DNA from: Cinclus cinclus
Lineage: Eukaryota; Chordata; Aves; Passeriformes; Cinclidae
NCBI RefSeq assembly: GCF_963662255.1
Contig: NC_085049.1
Coordinates: 63,845,158 to 63,909,157, forward strand
Length of the DNA stretch: 64,000 bases
Direction: 5' to 3'
In this document: positions 1-13,289 of the stretch, in pieces
How positions within the stretch are numbered: position 1 is the stretch's first letter
Layout of the letters: each line of letters starts with the position of its first letter
The notes under the pieces: model-generated
Database searches by the model: none
Told to the model about the DNA's origin: nothing
The model's input: only the letters and a program-made list of their open reading frames with translations
Made by a program: the position numbers and the translations under genes

Positions 1-2742
1 TCTTGTTTGTGTTTATAGCAGTTGACTTACCCATCATTATGGATTTAATAATGGGTGTTACTGAAGATGTACCAATTATATTTTAAGATTGTATTTTAAT
101 AATCAAGCAATATCAGTTGTTATGTCAAATATCCATGTAAACTAAAATGTATGGATTCCATAAAATCATGTGCTTTACAGTTCATAGTATCCAGACTTAA
201 CATTCATTGTTTGTGTCATGTAATATAAATTATCCCTACTATTTAAATTGTTCTGGGATAGTCTTAAGAGCCTTATAGAAGGAGATAAATGAATTTAAGT
301 TGTATTAATGCACAGATTGGCAATTTCTGTAAATCTTGGCAAGTATTCTACCAAGTAAAATACATCACAGATTAAAAAAAAAAATTATCAAACTGATTTA
401 AAATTAAAAGATGCAGCTGCTACTGTTAGTTGAGCAAAAGCAAAAAGAGGAAAGATACAAGAAAGAAAAATGTACAAACTAAGAGTATGAATAAGCATGT
501 AATTGTTAATGTAGATACTATTTCTATAGCAAGCTGTAGGTTTTTTATTTTTGTAAAGTTAACTGTACTACAATATTCTGATGATAATATTGAGGTTCCC
601 TCTTCCAAAAAATCATAGTGGTTCTCAGTGAGAAGAATTTTGACAAGTTTTGTCTTTAGAGTCTAAATCGTGATATCTGGCCATATAAACATCTTGGTCA
701 ACTAAACCATTCTGAACTTTAATCATGTTTCTACAAATGTTATTTGATGAGTAATTCTAGAATTTCCTGAGAGACATTATCCCCATGAAACATTTTTAGT
801 ATTGCCATATTCAATTAAATAAATAATCCCTGTGACACCATCACATCCTCTGTGGTGCTGGAATGAAACACCTAAGATAATGATGTTGAGATCTAAATTA
901 AATTGTGACTCTGAAAGCATTATAAAGGTTATAATCCCCTCTGTCCTCCTAGGAAGAGTTTGAAGAAAATCAAGAAAACTAAAAGCCATGAAGGATATGA
1001 GTCCAAAACGCTTATCCAAAGGCAAGAAAATGCAGTAGGAGCAATACAGGCTGTAAAGCCATCTTTGTTTGCCACTTTCTTATGTCAGTCTTAACTGTTG
1101 CTGGTGCATTGTTGGTGTTGCCTTTTCAGCCCTGCAATCCTGATATAGGTCTTTACTATATCTATGCTAAAGTGAATTAAATTTTGCATAAACATATTAA
1201 TGAAGCAAAGAAGTTACATGACGTTGGTCTATAGTATTTTATATATCCTCTCAAAAACAACAGATAGGAAGCAATATAATCAGGTTTAATTTCCCTGTAT
1301 TAAATTGCTTTTATATAGCAACATGGTTTTAACAGATTAAGAAATATCAAATTGGAAACAACTTTTCCTACTGAATCTATTCTGTTTTAAGCAGTTTAAT
1401 GTGTTGTGCAACTGTACAGTTTCTGAGCACTTTCCATTAGCCTGCTAAACAAAGTCACTACTGTTTCCTGCCTGTGCTTCTCATCTTGGAGTCCTGGCTC
1501 TGAGAATAGTTTTTGTGTTGGATGGCAGAGAGATAGGAGTGGGGGTTTTGTTTGATTTTGGATTGGTTTGTTTATTTATTTAGTTTATATACACTGAATT
1601 TATGACTAAAATTTGATGCATAATACATATTCTCCTGTATATTTACACTACACGTGGAGATGTTCACCAAATGTGTCCAGTAGTTAAGAATAGAGGGCAG
1701 TGAGCTTTGTAATGAACTTTCAGAATCAGCAGGACTTCCTTCTGCGGGAGTTCATTCTACCTTTGACATTTTAGTTCTGGCAAAACACAAATAAATGTAT
1801 TTTCAGTTTTCAAACATCTCTTAGGGGAAAAGTCTGCTTTCACTTGCTAGTACTACCATGGCAAAACATAAGGATTTTTACCATAAGTAAAAATTCAGTG
1901 AATCCTCATTAAAGGCAGTTGTTAAAAAATATTTTTTTCTTTATACATAAAACTTTTAAAAACTGTGACTTAACACTCTCATTACAATTAATATGGTGAC
2001 ATAAGAATGATAATTTAACCTAGTTTATCTTCCAAAATAATCTGGATTGGTTTCTCTAAGTAATTCATTTTAATAAAACTTACTAATTGGGAAGTGTGTT
2101 CTCAGAACAGAAATATTTTTAAGACTAGATAAAAATTTTACTGTAGCGTTTTCTTTCTCACTAATTGGGTGAATCTCATTGATGTTCTTTTCTGTTCGAC
2201 AAGTGTATTGAATTTTAGGTTTTTGATTAATAGATGTTACATTACTTAGGGAACTTCTCTACAGCAGAGTTTCTTTTATGGGTTGAGATATTTGTGTGAT
2301 GTGTATTAGTATTTGAAGTGTACAGTGTATAGAAAAAATTGAAAGGAAAAATGAAATATAAAGATGACTCATGATTATGTACAAATAATGGATTAATGCT
2401 ATAAAATTGATACAACCGTCTTAGCTGAGACTTTGTTCAGAGAGAACAGACTGACAGAAAGGTTTCTTATATTTTTTTAGAAGACATACCTCCAACCTCT
2501 TATGGGAGTGGTGCATGCTAATACCATCTTATAAACATTTAAAAAGATTATATGAAAAGGTTCAGCATCGTGTGCACAAGAGAACATGGTGCACAAAGCA
2601 CTGGCTAAAGCACTCCTTTGACGTATTGTTATAATGTGCACATGGAGCCTCTTTAAAGAAGAGGATTCGGAGATATCTGCTTGTAGAAGCACACTACTCA
2701 TCTTCATAAAGTGTTCTGTTTACTGGGTCCTTTTCCTGGAAA

Positions 2743-2745
<3 letters not shown>

Positions 2746-2795
<50 letters not shown>
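2746..2795 (+). repeat. (T)50 run
   Basis: Fifty uninterrupted T in the TMCC3 upstream intron, the longest homopolymer in the window. Confidence 0.95.
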
Positions 2796-3626
2796 CTTCG
2801 TGAATTCAGATTTGATTGTAACTATTTGAGTTGATTGTTAGGGTGTAACCTTAAAAACCCATGCCAAGAGCAGGTTCTCCAGAAGGTGCACAGCAGCTGA
2901 AATACTACATGGATATGAGATCTTTTGTGAGCTAGTACTCACTTATAATAACAGTAAGTTTATGTATATTTTACAAAATGTTCTTAAAAGCAAATCTTTA
3001 CACGTGCATATTTATATAAATAACAAGATAGTAAACAAATAATATTTGAAGACTTTCTTGGCAATGAGGACAATTGTAGATCTATTCATAAATGAAAAGC
3101 ATCACTTGTGACACACTTTAATGGCATAGTCATAACATAGATTCTGCTTTTCAAAACAATATTATTTATTTTAACTTGGGGGACAACATTTCATTTTCTT
3201 CCAGAGTGGAGATATGCAGAGAACACAAAACTGTGTCTCTGTTGCCTAATGCTTTATATTGCTCCTTCAGTGAAAAGAACAGAAAATATTTTTGTTATTT
3301 AAAAAAGAAATTTAAATAACAAAATGAATTAAAGTTGTGTTGTTGTCATCTACAGGAGGTTAAATCCATTGACTCTGCAGAGAATTTTAGTTCTTAATGC
3401 ACTGCAATTAGGATGTTTTCTCTAGAGTTAAGTCAGAGCCTGTTAATCAGTTGTGTATAGTGTCTTAAAAGACCATTATTGCAGCAGTGGTATTGAATAA
3501 CAAATGACCTGCATAATGTGCATCTGTGTGATTCAAATTTCATCTTTATTCCTTAACAAGGAATTTTTTTTAAGTAGTCTTCTAAATAAAACTTTTCCTC
3601 TCTCTTTTCTTTCTTTTCTGGGCTTT

Positions 3627-3706
3627 GTTTTGGCTTTTTTTTTTGGTTGGTTGGTTGGTTGGTTGTTTGGGTTTTTTTTTTGGGTTTTTTTTTTTTTTTG
3701 GTTTTG
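3627..3706 (+). repeat. T/G-rich tract with (TTGG)n
   Basis: About five TTGG units followed by T runs separated by GGG. Confidence 0.85.
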
Positions 3707-5244
3707 TCTCATTTAGTTTTGTTTCCTTGAGATTTTGCAGATCATGAAGTATGGCCAAAGTTTTCGATTTTTGGTGGCTCAGTCTTCATGCAGTTCTTTG
3801 CCTTTGGGGTTATTTGTGGTTTGGTACAAATACAAGCCTTGGATATCAAGTGTGGAGCCAAAGCACGCACTCATGTGTAATGTGGCAAATAGTGAAAGTG
3901 TACTTGTGTATATAAGTAATTGATAAAATACAGTTCCTTGTTCAAGAGATGTACTAGGTATTGTGGAGAGGTCAATAAGTTGCTTAGTCATGTAAATGTA
4001 GTAAAGCAGGCCCTATCTTTTGATTAAACCTTTTATATTAAAAAATGAACTAAAACTCTTGGGTGTAGGCAGAACTGCTGATATTAACAGATATGTATTT
4101 TTGAGGTTTGACTTTATCAGCCCAGCATGGAGAGATGCAGGGCAGGGGGAAAGGAAGAAGCAGGCAGGCTCTTTTAAGTAAGCAACTCAGTTCATGTACA
4201 GGACAAGATGTGATTGTTTATATGCTCAGGATGTGCTGCTGCAGCATTAACGCAAATGGAAAGATCCTATGCCTGATGGAGCTATTGTTCTCTTGTTTAT
4301 AAACGGAAGTTTTGTGATGGTTTAAACAAACAAAGTCCCCATGTCTTGAGTCTTTTGCCTGTGATGGCCAGTCTGTATGGATTTAGAGTTTTTTGTCTCT
4401 GAGTGGTAATACTTTCAAAATTCTCTGCTACTGTAAAGCCTTAATGTTCCTGTTACAAAATAGGTTTTATGTAATGTTGCCAGCTCAAAGCAATAAAAGC
4501 CATGAAATAGACTAAAATCAGCATTGAGTTGTGGGGTTGACTTTTTGTGGTTCTGTAAACTGCATATTTAAAGTTTCCTTGGAATTGTCTTTGTATTGGT
4601 GCAAGGAGGATTTGGTTGGCTATGAAGTTAGATGTGAGAGTTATTTCTCTATAACTAAACACAAGAAACTTCATAGTATTTCCCAGAATTCTCTTGTATG
4701 ATTTTACAGTTCCAGGGGCTGGGATTTCAGAAGATGCTTAGATGATCTGAATAGCAATGAAATTAAGAGTTGACTGTGAAATAGAAAGAACCAGGTGAAG
4801 GGAAAAGGTAACCTGCTGCAACTTTATCAGTATAGAATAGTTTGTGATGAGAAGTTAGATAATGCAGTGATAAGAAGGAAAGCACACTCTAAATCACAAA
4901 TGGTGAGAGATCAGAAGCATGTACTGTAACTATGAGAAGTGATTAGTCATAGCAGGTATGCAGCTGGCTTTTTATCACATTCTCATTCATGGAAAAGGAT
5001 TTAGTAATTGAAAATGTGTAGCAGGCTGACTTTTCACAGAATGTTTCACAGCAGTCTGGAAAATTCCATTATTCCCATCTATTTGGGCATCTTTAGATAA
5101 AGAAAGCTTTATACTGAAAGGGAAGAAAAATCCATAAAACTGGGAAGGGGGAAGGTAGAGCACTTATTAGAAACACTAGAAGTTGAACAATTAATCTAGA
5201 AGGGATACAAAATGTGTGGCATCACTCTTCAAAATTATGTCGCA

Positions 5245-5266
5245 CCCCCCCCCCCCCCCCCCCCCC
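5245..5266 (+). repeat. (C)22 run followed by (AC)n
   Basis: Twenty-two uninterrupted C followed by ACACACAC. The complementary strand is a G22 run. Confidence 0.95.
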
Positions 5267-6307
5267 ACACACACTGTTTCACATCACAGTGGTAGTACTT
5301 TGAGGGATTTATGTTATGGGAAAGGCACTCTCCTTCTTGGGGAATAGGAGTCCAGGCTTCTTATAAGCACTGCTTGATGGAACCACCCATTTAGAACCTG
5401 GAGCTCCCAAGCAATTTCTTATGTTGCTGTGTAAACCTGAGACAAAAGGAACATGCACATGAGTTACATTTATTTTGATCTGAGTTAGGAGAAGGTATTT
5501 TATTTACTTGTTTTTAATTAATGGTGCTTATCTAAAGAGAAGGACTGTTCTGAAGCAAAATAGTTAACCAAGGGGTGTGGAATTTACCTTTTTGCCTGCT
5601 TAAGAAACCTAAGCTTAGTAAATGTGAGTACTGGGTCATCACTGTATTTCTTCTCTAGCCAGGACAGTGATTTTTACTCTCTTTTTTCTTTACATGACTG
5701 CTGGACAGTAAATGGAAAGTAACTTGCTTACTTTCATAGAGGCATGCTGTTTTCAGATTTCAGTCTAGGCACAGAAATTATTTGTATTAGAGCCAGTTTG
5801 CTTATGTCAGTTTTGTGCGGCCAAAAAACTTGGAACTGGACTGAGTGTGACTTATGATACTGGAGACTTTTTAGTGGATATCCTTGGGTTCTGAAGGAGC
5901 TGGTGTTACTAGTGAAGGAGAAAACTACCTCTTACCCCCATTGTTCTCTTCTCCCATTGGTCTAATTTGAAATAGTACCATATCTAAATAGTTATTTGCA
6001 CACAAGCTGTGACCTAGAAAATATGGCTTTAGTTCAATCCTTTAAATAGAAATTAGAGAAGAGTTTCTGGGGTATTTCTGGCTTGAACTGTAGGATTCAT
6101 GTAAGTATTTCTGGCATGCCTGTAGGATCTGAGGCAAAGCAACTTTGGTATGAAGTTGACTGGGTCACAGGTTATGCACAAGTATTCAGCTTTGACCAGA
6201 TTAGATCAAGAGAGTAAAAGCTGTATTTCTAGTCACACCAGAACTTCAATGCATGTGCTTTCTTGCAATTGCTTTCTACAGAGTTTGTTTTGTAGCATTT
6301 TCAACTT

Positions 6308-6404
6308 TGGGTGGGTTTTTTGTTTGTTGTTGTTGGGTTTTTTTGTTTGTTTGTTTTTGGGTTTTTTTGTTGTTGTGTTTGTTTTTTGTTTTGTTTTTTG
6401 GAGG
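6308..6404 (+). repeat. T/G-rich tract
   Basis: About 95 bases of T with G, GG and GGG spacers (GGGTTTTTTT, TTTG and TTG units). Confidence 0.85.
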
Positions 6405-9400
6405 TTATTTTCATTTAAACTAAAATTGCAATTACATGTGTATCTTTCTTGAGGTGCCTGTGCTTACAACTCTGTGGTGCTATTGAGTTAAAATGAAGGG
6501 AAAGATAGGTGATCAGACTGACCCTGAGAAGGACTGGATTCAACATCTGATGTCTTGCCTAGTATGCTTAGTAGCTGAGTCTATATCTGAGGTCTTGCTG
6601 CAGTTGCTTAGTAGAACAACTGAATTTTTATAATTAACATACATGTTAGCATAGTGCAGAAAATTTTCAAGAGGATTCAAATCTCTGCAGCCTACTCTGC
6701 CCCAGTATAATGCCTTATTCATGGAATGGCCTTGAAGTTTCCCAGCCTTTGAGTATTGAAGAGCAGATACTTGCCAAAGGGCATCTGGAATTACCTTTGA
6801 CTCCTTACCTGGAATAAGCCCCTACTGTGTGTTAGTGAGATGACTTACAGCTTCAATGGGGCTTTTTTTGAGGGGATGTGGGGAGTTAAAAGGTAACAGA
6901 GGAATTGTTGATTATGAAAGAAACACCTTCAGTTATTTGACTCTGTCAGCATTTGCTGGGTGGTCTCAGACAAATCACCCAGGACCTTCCATTAACCCAG
7001 TGAAAAGTAAAAACAAGTTTTCCTGACTCCCTCCATTTCCATATACTCTCAACCCTCTGCATGATTATTAGCGCAGTATTCTGAGTGTAGCTACTTCTAG
7101 ATATTACTATTGAATAGCTCTGTTAAAAAAAAAACAACAAGCAGAAGGTGTTTTGCTGTAACATATTGTACAAAAATGCTGGGGGCTGATTTTAAGTAAC
7201 TTAAAATGTTTTATGATGATTTAGCTCAATTTTAGGACTCCCATGAAGGATTCTCATGTGGATTTTAGAAGGAACATTGAAAGAGATGGTAAAATTCTTT
7301 CCCCAAATACATATCTGCTTTGGATTATACTGAAAACTTATTAAAACCCCTTCTGCATGTTCTTTTACCCATTGGAACACCTGTGCTTCTGGCATATGCA
7401 TATTCTGATAAAAAGAATTGTTCCTGATGATTTTTGTTGCTATTACCAAATTCTAAGAGCTTTAAAGTTGCCATAATCATATTTTGTATGTTCCTTATGG
7501 GATTCTGTTTCTAAGCATACATCAGAAACTCTTTCAAGATAGACTTAAATTGTCATCATAAGGTTTTGTTTAGCTTGCACAACTATGACTGGTGATAGCA
7601 GTGAGGTTGTTCAGAGAAAGAAAAAGAAGGAAACACCTGTAAACTGAGCCTATTTAAATAAGTAGATAATTTTATATCTTCATGATTTGTTTCTGTTAAT
7701 GAGGCAACCCAAAGATGTGAGATTTCTGGAGCCTGATGCGTATATGCATCTGTCTTTTAAATGCTTTTTTTTCCTCTATGCTTTTTAAAGGTACTTTTAA
7801 AAAGAGCATAAAAGAAATCTATGACCAAAAGAGTAGAGTTCGCTTTGATACCTTAAACATAGGGGGCTTATCTCTCACTTGTTAGTGGAGAGCCATTGGC
7901 ACAGCCAGTGGAACACAGGATGTGATTCATCTGAGCAGCCATGGGATGTGGGTTGCACTAGGGTGGGCTGCATTGCTCTTTGTGCTCTATTCAATATAGA
8001 TTTTTTTTCTCCCACACGGATCCCACCCAGGATCTTTGGGGAAGCAATGAAGTCTTCTAGATCTGCTTTATATCTTCCAATAGGAGGATACAATGACCAA
8101 TACAATAGACCATTAAACATTATATTTTCAACTGTTCAGCATATGGAATCTCTCTCCAACAGTCTTGCCTGTGGCATTGGGGAACATTGGTCCTACTGTG
8201 CTCTGGACTCACTGATAGCATGGCCTGCAAGTCTGACCTTTGTGCTGCTTTTGCAAACACTAAGTGAAGAAACATGTGCATCATTATGATGCCAATTAAA
8301 TCCCTATCCTTGCTTCCGTGATTGGGTTTTCAAATCACTATTGTGCTCTGAATGCTTGTTTTTGAATAGCAGGCTGCCCGTTTCTGAGCCCTCCACTTTA
8401 CATTTAAGACAGAAAGTAAACCTGAGGTGCAGCGAAGGTTTACTAGCAGTGCACCTGTGTTCATTGTACCAAGCAGTGATTGTGCTGTCTCTTCTGAAGC
8501 TCTGGACTTTGGCTTGGGATGGGTGGAATGGATAGCAAGGTCAGGCAGCTGGAGATCTGCTTGGCTCCTTGGAAGAAGGGGGACTGGGGTTTTATCTCAG
8601 AAAGTTACCTATCTAGTCATCTGTGGTGCCAGGCTCTGGTGCAGGCAGGGAGCCTGCTTAATTACTTGCATAAACCACTGTTTTCGAAAGCTTGTATTTC
8701 AGCAGCACAAACATTACTATTAGTTCTCAACTAGTCTCAACTGGGTTGCAGCAAAGTGTGTATGTGAACAGTTCCATAAAGTGCAGTGGTCTCTCTCCAA
8801 GGCACCTGTTTCTTTTTTCCAGCTAACATCAGGCTATCCCAGGACCATATACAAATTGTTTTTGTCCCTGTTTTTTCCTAGAAGACAGCTTGAGGGTATG
8901 TCTCTGGTATTTCCTCAGACTATGGGCTAGGGCTATGACTTCCTATCTACCTCGTGGTACCGCATGTCTTAGGTCTGCTGCTTCTCATCTGCTGCTAATG
9001 CCCAGCTCCCTATTAATCACCATAATATGAGATGTGTACGATGATTCTTTTTTCTTAAAGTGGTTCTCACTTCTGAAAGGATGGCTCATCCATTTTAACT
9101 GTTGGGGCTGCTACTCTATGTAAACATATTTTTCTCTTGGCAACCATAATGAAAGTCTTCAAAAACATAAAATAGAAAACCAATTTCTCAACAGCTTCTT
9201 TATTATTAACAACTTGGTGGCCCTGCGAGATGCTGGGGATCCAGGAATACCAGAAGGAACAATGACACGGATGGCATTCCTCATTTCTTTCTGTAACATA
9301 GCTGGAAGAGCACTCACATGATTTGAAGGAAATGTGCATTCCCTGTCCTGCACTGGGAGGATTTCAGCCTGCATCCCAGGAGAGGGCACTAGTCCTTGCA

Positions 9401-9679
9401 GGGATGAGGAAGCATCTCAGACTCCTACTGGCAGTCTTGTGCTCAGTATCAAGAATGAGGCATTCAATACAGCAGGAAGTGAAGCTAATTCTCATCACGA
9501 GATGAGACTTGCAGCACGGAGAATTTGGGGCAGGGTTTGAAGATGGAAATCTGATGTCTTGGGGTAGCATTAGCGCTGAGTTATAAAACAATCACAAATG
9601 GATCATCAAAGTGGAACAAAGGTGACAGGCCACTTGTCTAGACATACCTGACTCCCCACTGTCTGCTTGCTTCTGATCT

Positions 9680-9746
9680 AAAATAAAAAAATGAAACGCC
9701 CCCCAAAACCCTAACCCCCACAAAACCCAGCCAACCAGCCCCAACT
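9680..9746 (+). repeat. A/C-rich low-complexity tract
   Basis: Runs of A and C (CCCCCCAAAACCC, AAAACCCAGCC); the complement resembles the T/G-rich tracts seen elsewhere. Confidence 0.7.
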
Positions 9747-12390
9747 AGAAGAGAAATAACTGCACCCCATACTACACATCCCCTCCCAACAAAAAGGTGT
9801 ATTACATTTCAACAGCCTCTGTTGATTGACCCAGCTTTGCAACATGATGGCAGAGGACACCTGCCATTTTGTCCAAGTACAATCAGACATAAATATGTTG
9901 GGTATGACTTTTTTGTACCCTCAGTGAGCTCTCAATCCAGTCAGTAAAAACCCCTACTGCTACCAGTGCTTTGCGAATTTAAACGCAATTCTTTTCTAAA
10001 CTTTACTTAATTTGAACTGACCCTATGATTGGTTTTATTCAGGAGCAGATTTGCCCCACGCTAACAGATTTCCTCATGTCCAAAAGCAAGGCAGCATTCA
10101 GCAGATGTATTCCTTCAATGCTATTGTTCTTTTTATCTGTATTGCTTTTTTGACCTTGAAGTTTCAGGAAGGCAGAAAAGGCTGACCAATAGCAAGACCA
10201 GTAAGGGAGAGGACATAAGGGAGAAGGGATCTGGTTTGGGCTTGTATCCAATTATTACAATACATTTCTAGACTATTTTTTACTGAGGAAATAAACACTG
10301 CTGTGTAAAGGTTAGATATAGACCCACCCATTCCTGGAAGTTATGTACAGCTTGTCCTGAATGACATCAGTGATGGATCTGTTTTGTGTGTATATACAAT
10401 TCTGTGACTAACTACAGTATCATTTTGTGCCAAAGCTTATTAAAAAATGTCTTAGGCTGTTTCAAGAAATTCTTTTTTAATACTGAGTATTTGGATCCAT
10501 ACCAATCTTTTTAACAAACTGGTAAAGTGGAGATCCATTAGGCCACAGCACTGCTTTAATCCCTGGGATAGAGTCTTAAAGGTCATAATTAACCAATATT
10601 CTCCAAAAGAAATTGCCGACTGCAGAACTCCTTCAGTATGCATTTTTCAAGTGCCTTTTTCTTTAGGTATTGGTGAATGTTAATTTTTATGTTACCTGGT
10701 TTGGGCCCTGAATGGTGCAGTAGCAAAAGAAAAATCAAGAAAAATCCCCACTATAGTCCTTGGTAATCTATAAGGAAAAGAATATAAAGTAGCAGAGATG
10801 ATCTTGTCTCTGAGTTGGTCAGATCCAAATTTATAGGTGCACTACCCCCTCTGTGTTTGTACCCCAGCATGGTAGAGACAGAGTAGTTCTCCTGATCAAG
10901 CTGTGCACAATGCATGGTATTAACAGTGGGACACTTCATCTGGTTGTTGAACTTGTAGTTTAAGAACAATACAAGAATCCTTGAGTGAATTTCCAAGAAA
11001 CCTGCCAAAACTGTACAAAGATGGGAAAACAAACCTTACAACAATACTTAATGATGGGCTTTATGGTATTTTACTCAAGAAAAAGATTGAATGGTGATCA
11101 CTGGACACTGACACATAGGTCTGGCTGCATGCTCTTCAATATTATGCGTAATAACAAAAACACAGTAATTAGAAATCAAACTTTTAACATAGTATCTCAG
11201 ATATTTTGAAGCAAAGCGTAGTTAAAGCATTTCACAAATGCATCTTTAGGAGATACTTTAATAAAACTTCTGCTTTGTCTCTGCAATGGTCTTGCCTAAG
11301 GAATTCTATTGGTTTCCTCTGGTATTAAAGTTCTGAAAACCCATTATGGCTAGAGCATTTGTTAAGCAGTCTCTACAGATGTGACACTATGGCAGCTGCA
11401 ATGAAATGTACTTTCTTTTTCACACAGTCTAAACCAAGATGATAAAAGGGATGAAGCTGTTTTGTTTGGATCATTCTTCTCATGCCTCTCCAATAACTTT
11501 GACTTTATATAAGGAAACACTTCAAATGTTTTGTATCTGACTATCTTGTATTTCTGTTAAGAAAGATAAAATCATCTGTTGTCATCAGTGCTGTGACTGA
11601 GTTCTTATTGTTTTTGTTGTGCTTCCAGAGAGCATTTAAGGTGTACAGATCTTATACGTGACTGAATGCAGTTTTCTTTCCTGACTTTCTTCCTGTAAAT
11701 CCCACTCATTGAAGCTGCTATTTAAACAGAATTAGCACAGCAGATCAAGTTTTTGAGCACCTTCATCAAGCTGAAAAGTCAAATACAGGCCAATTGTTTC
11801 TCTATGCTCTCTGCTTTAAAAAACAGCAGTCGCTTCCAGCTTGCAGAACACACTAAATTTTCAAGAGCTTTCTTTCAGCTAGTTTTGCAAAAACTTGGAA
11901 TTGTAGGAGGAGTTTGAATGGGATGTATCAAAAACGGCATTAAACCTTGGAAAATATAGTGAACAGTATAGCACTGCTGTACAGGGAAAAATCTGGTTAC
12001 ATCTCCATTGATCTTTGACCACTTCTAAGAGAAAAAATGGAGTGATTATCAGACATGGTCTCTTTGAAACTCTTAATAATAAATATATTTAGGAACCTTT
12101 TCTAACTAGGTGCTATTCTCCTTTTGTGGAAAACTGTAAGTAATTCTATAAGCTATTCTGAATAATTTCTCTCTAGTTCATCTTTAAGAGAGACAAGCAG
12201 TTGCTTGGACTGTTTATTAACCTGTAGAAGTCAAGAAAAATACTGCTTAATTTCAAAGAAAAGTTTATTATGCTTTGCTAGAATAAGCTACTTTATACTC
12301 TGTACTTGATATATGTGGAAAAGTAAACTGGATGTTTGATTTTAAAAAGCAGAATTCAAATTCCATTTACCTCCTTTTCTTTTCTCTCAG

Positions 12391-13289
12391 GTGGAAAGAC
12401 ATGACATGAATACCCTGAGTTTGCCACTTAATATCCGCCGTGGAGGTTCTGATACCAACCTGAACTTTGATGTACCAGATGGAGTCCTAGAGTTTCATAA
12501 AGTCAAACTCAATGCAGACAGCTTGAAACAGAAAATCCTTAAGGTTACAGAGCAAATCAAGGTTGAACAAACAGCTCGAGATGGAAATGTGGCTGAGTAT
12601 TTGAAACTGGTAAACAGTGCAGACAAGCAACAGGCTGGGCGCATTAAGCAAGTCTTTGAGAAAAAGAACCAGAAATCTGCCCACTCCATTGCCCAGCTGC
12701 AGAAGAAATTGGAACAGTATCACAAAAAGCTCAAGGATATTGAACAAAATGGATCTTCCAAAGCTACCAAGGATACTTCCAAAGATAACTTGAAAGATGT
12801 TCTACATGGAAAGTCTCGTAGCAGTGGGCATGGAGCAGAGAGCAGCAAGTCAGGTGTGCCGGGCGTATCTTTGACACCACCTGTCTTTGTTTTCAGCAAG
12901 TCTAAAGAGTTTGCCAACCTGATCCGAAACAAATTTGGTAGTGCAGACAACATTGCTCATCTCAAAAATACCCTGGATGAATTTCGGCCAGAAACGAGTT
13001 CTAGAACCTATGGGGGCAGTGCCACCATTGTTGCCAAACCAAAATATGTTAGTGATGATGAATGCTCGAGTGGGACCTCTGGATCAGCAGATAGCAATGG
13101 GAATACATCCTTTAGTCCTGCTGTGGCAAGTACCCTGGACAGCCAAGGAAAGCTTTCCATGATTTTGGAGGAACTAAGGGAAATCAAGGAGACACAGTCC
13201 CAATTAGCTGATGATATTGAGAATTTAAAAACCCAATTTAAAAGAGACTATGGCTTTATTTCTCAGATGCTACAAGAGGAAAGATATAG
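12391..13289 (+). CDS. TMCC3: TMCC3 large coding exon (first one in window)
   Basis: The acceptor is a pyrimidine-rich tract ending in TCTCAG at 12390, and the donor is ATAG|GTATTT at 13289/13290. The exon enters in phase 0 and ends two bases into an Arg codon. It encodes window residues 1-299 plus part of 300: the N-terminal conserved segment, the first coiled coil, the variable linker and the start of the second coiled coil. The open frame runs into the intron to a stop at 13426-13428, so retention of this intron would truncate the protein before its membrane spans. Confidence 0.93.

Larger units (their letters stand above)
1..12390 (+). other. TMCC3: TMCC3 upstream intron (3' part), no coding exon seen
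   Basis: I find no exon encoding the expected N-terminus of TMCC3 in this stretch, so it is taken as the 3' part of the intron before the exon at 12391. Human TMCC3 is known to have a long first intron. It is AT-rich with simple repeats (a T run at 2746, G/T-rich tracts near 3.6 and 6.3 kb, a C run at 5245) and short chance ORFs. I recognised no transposon, and no RNA gene was evident. An alternative promoter cannot be excluded. Confidence 0.7.

Noticed and set aside
7879..8289. 136-codon open frame on the + strand in the TMCC3 upstream intron
   Set aside because: There are no splice sites in keeping with TMCC3 and no domain or family text, and the opposite strand is open there too. It looks like chance.
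9708..9719. Telomere-like ACCCTAACCCCC
   Set aside because: There is only about one and a half units inside a general A/C-rich tract, so it is not an interstitial telomeric array.
12391..12393. GTG as a start codon for TMCC3
   Set aside because: It is directly preceded by a strong splice acceptor, and the GTG is the Val of a conserved internal VERHD segment.
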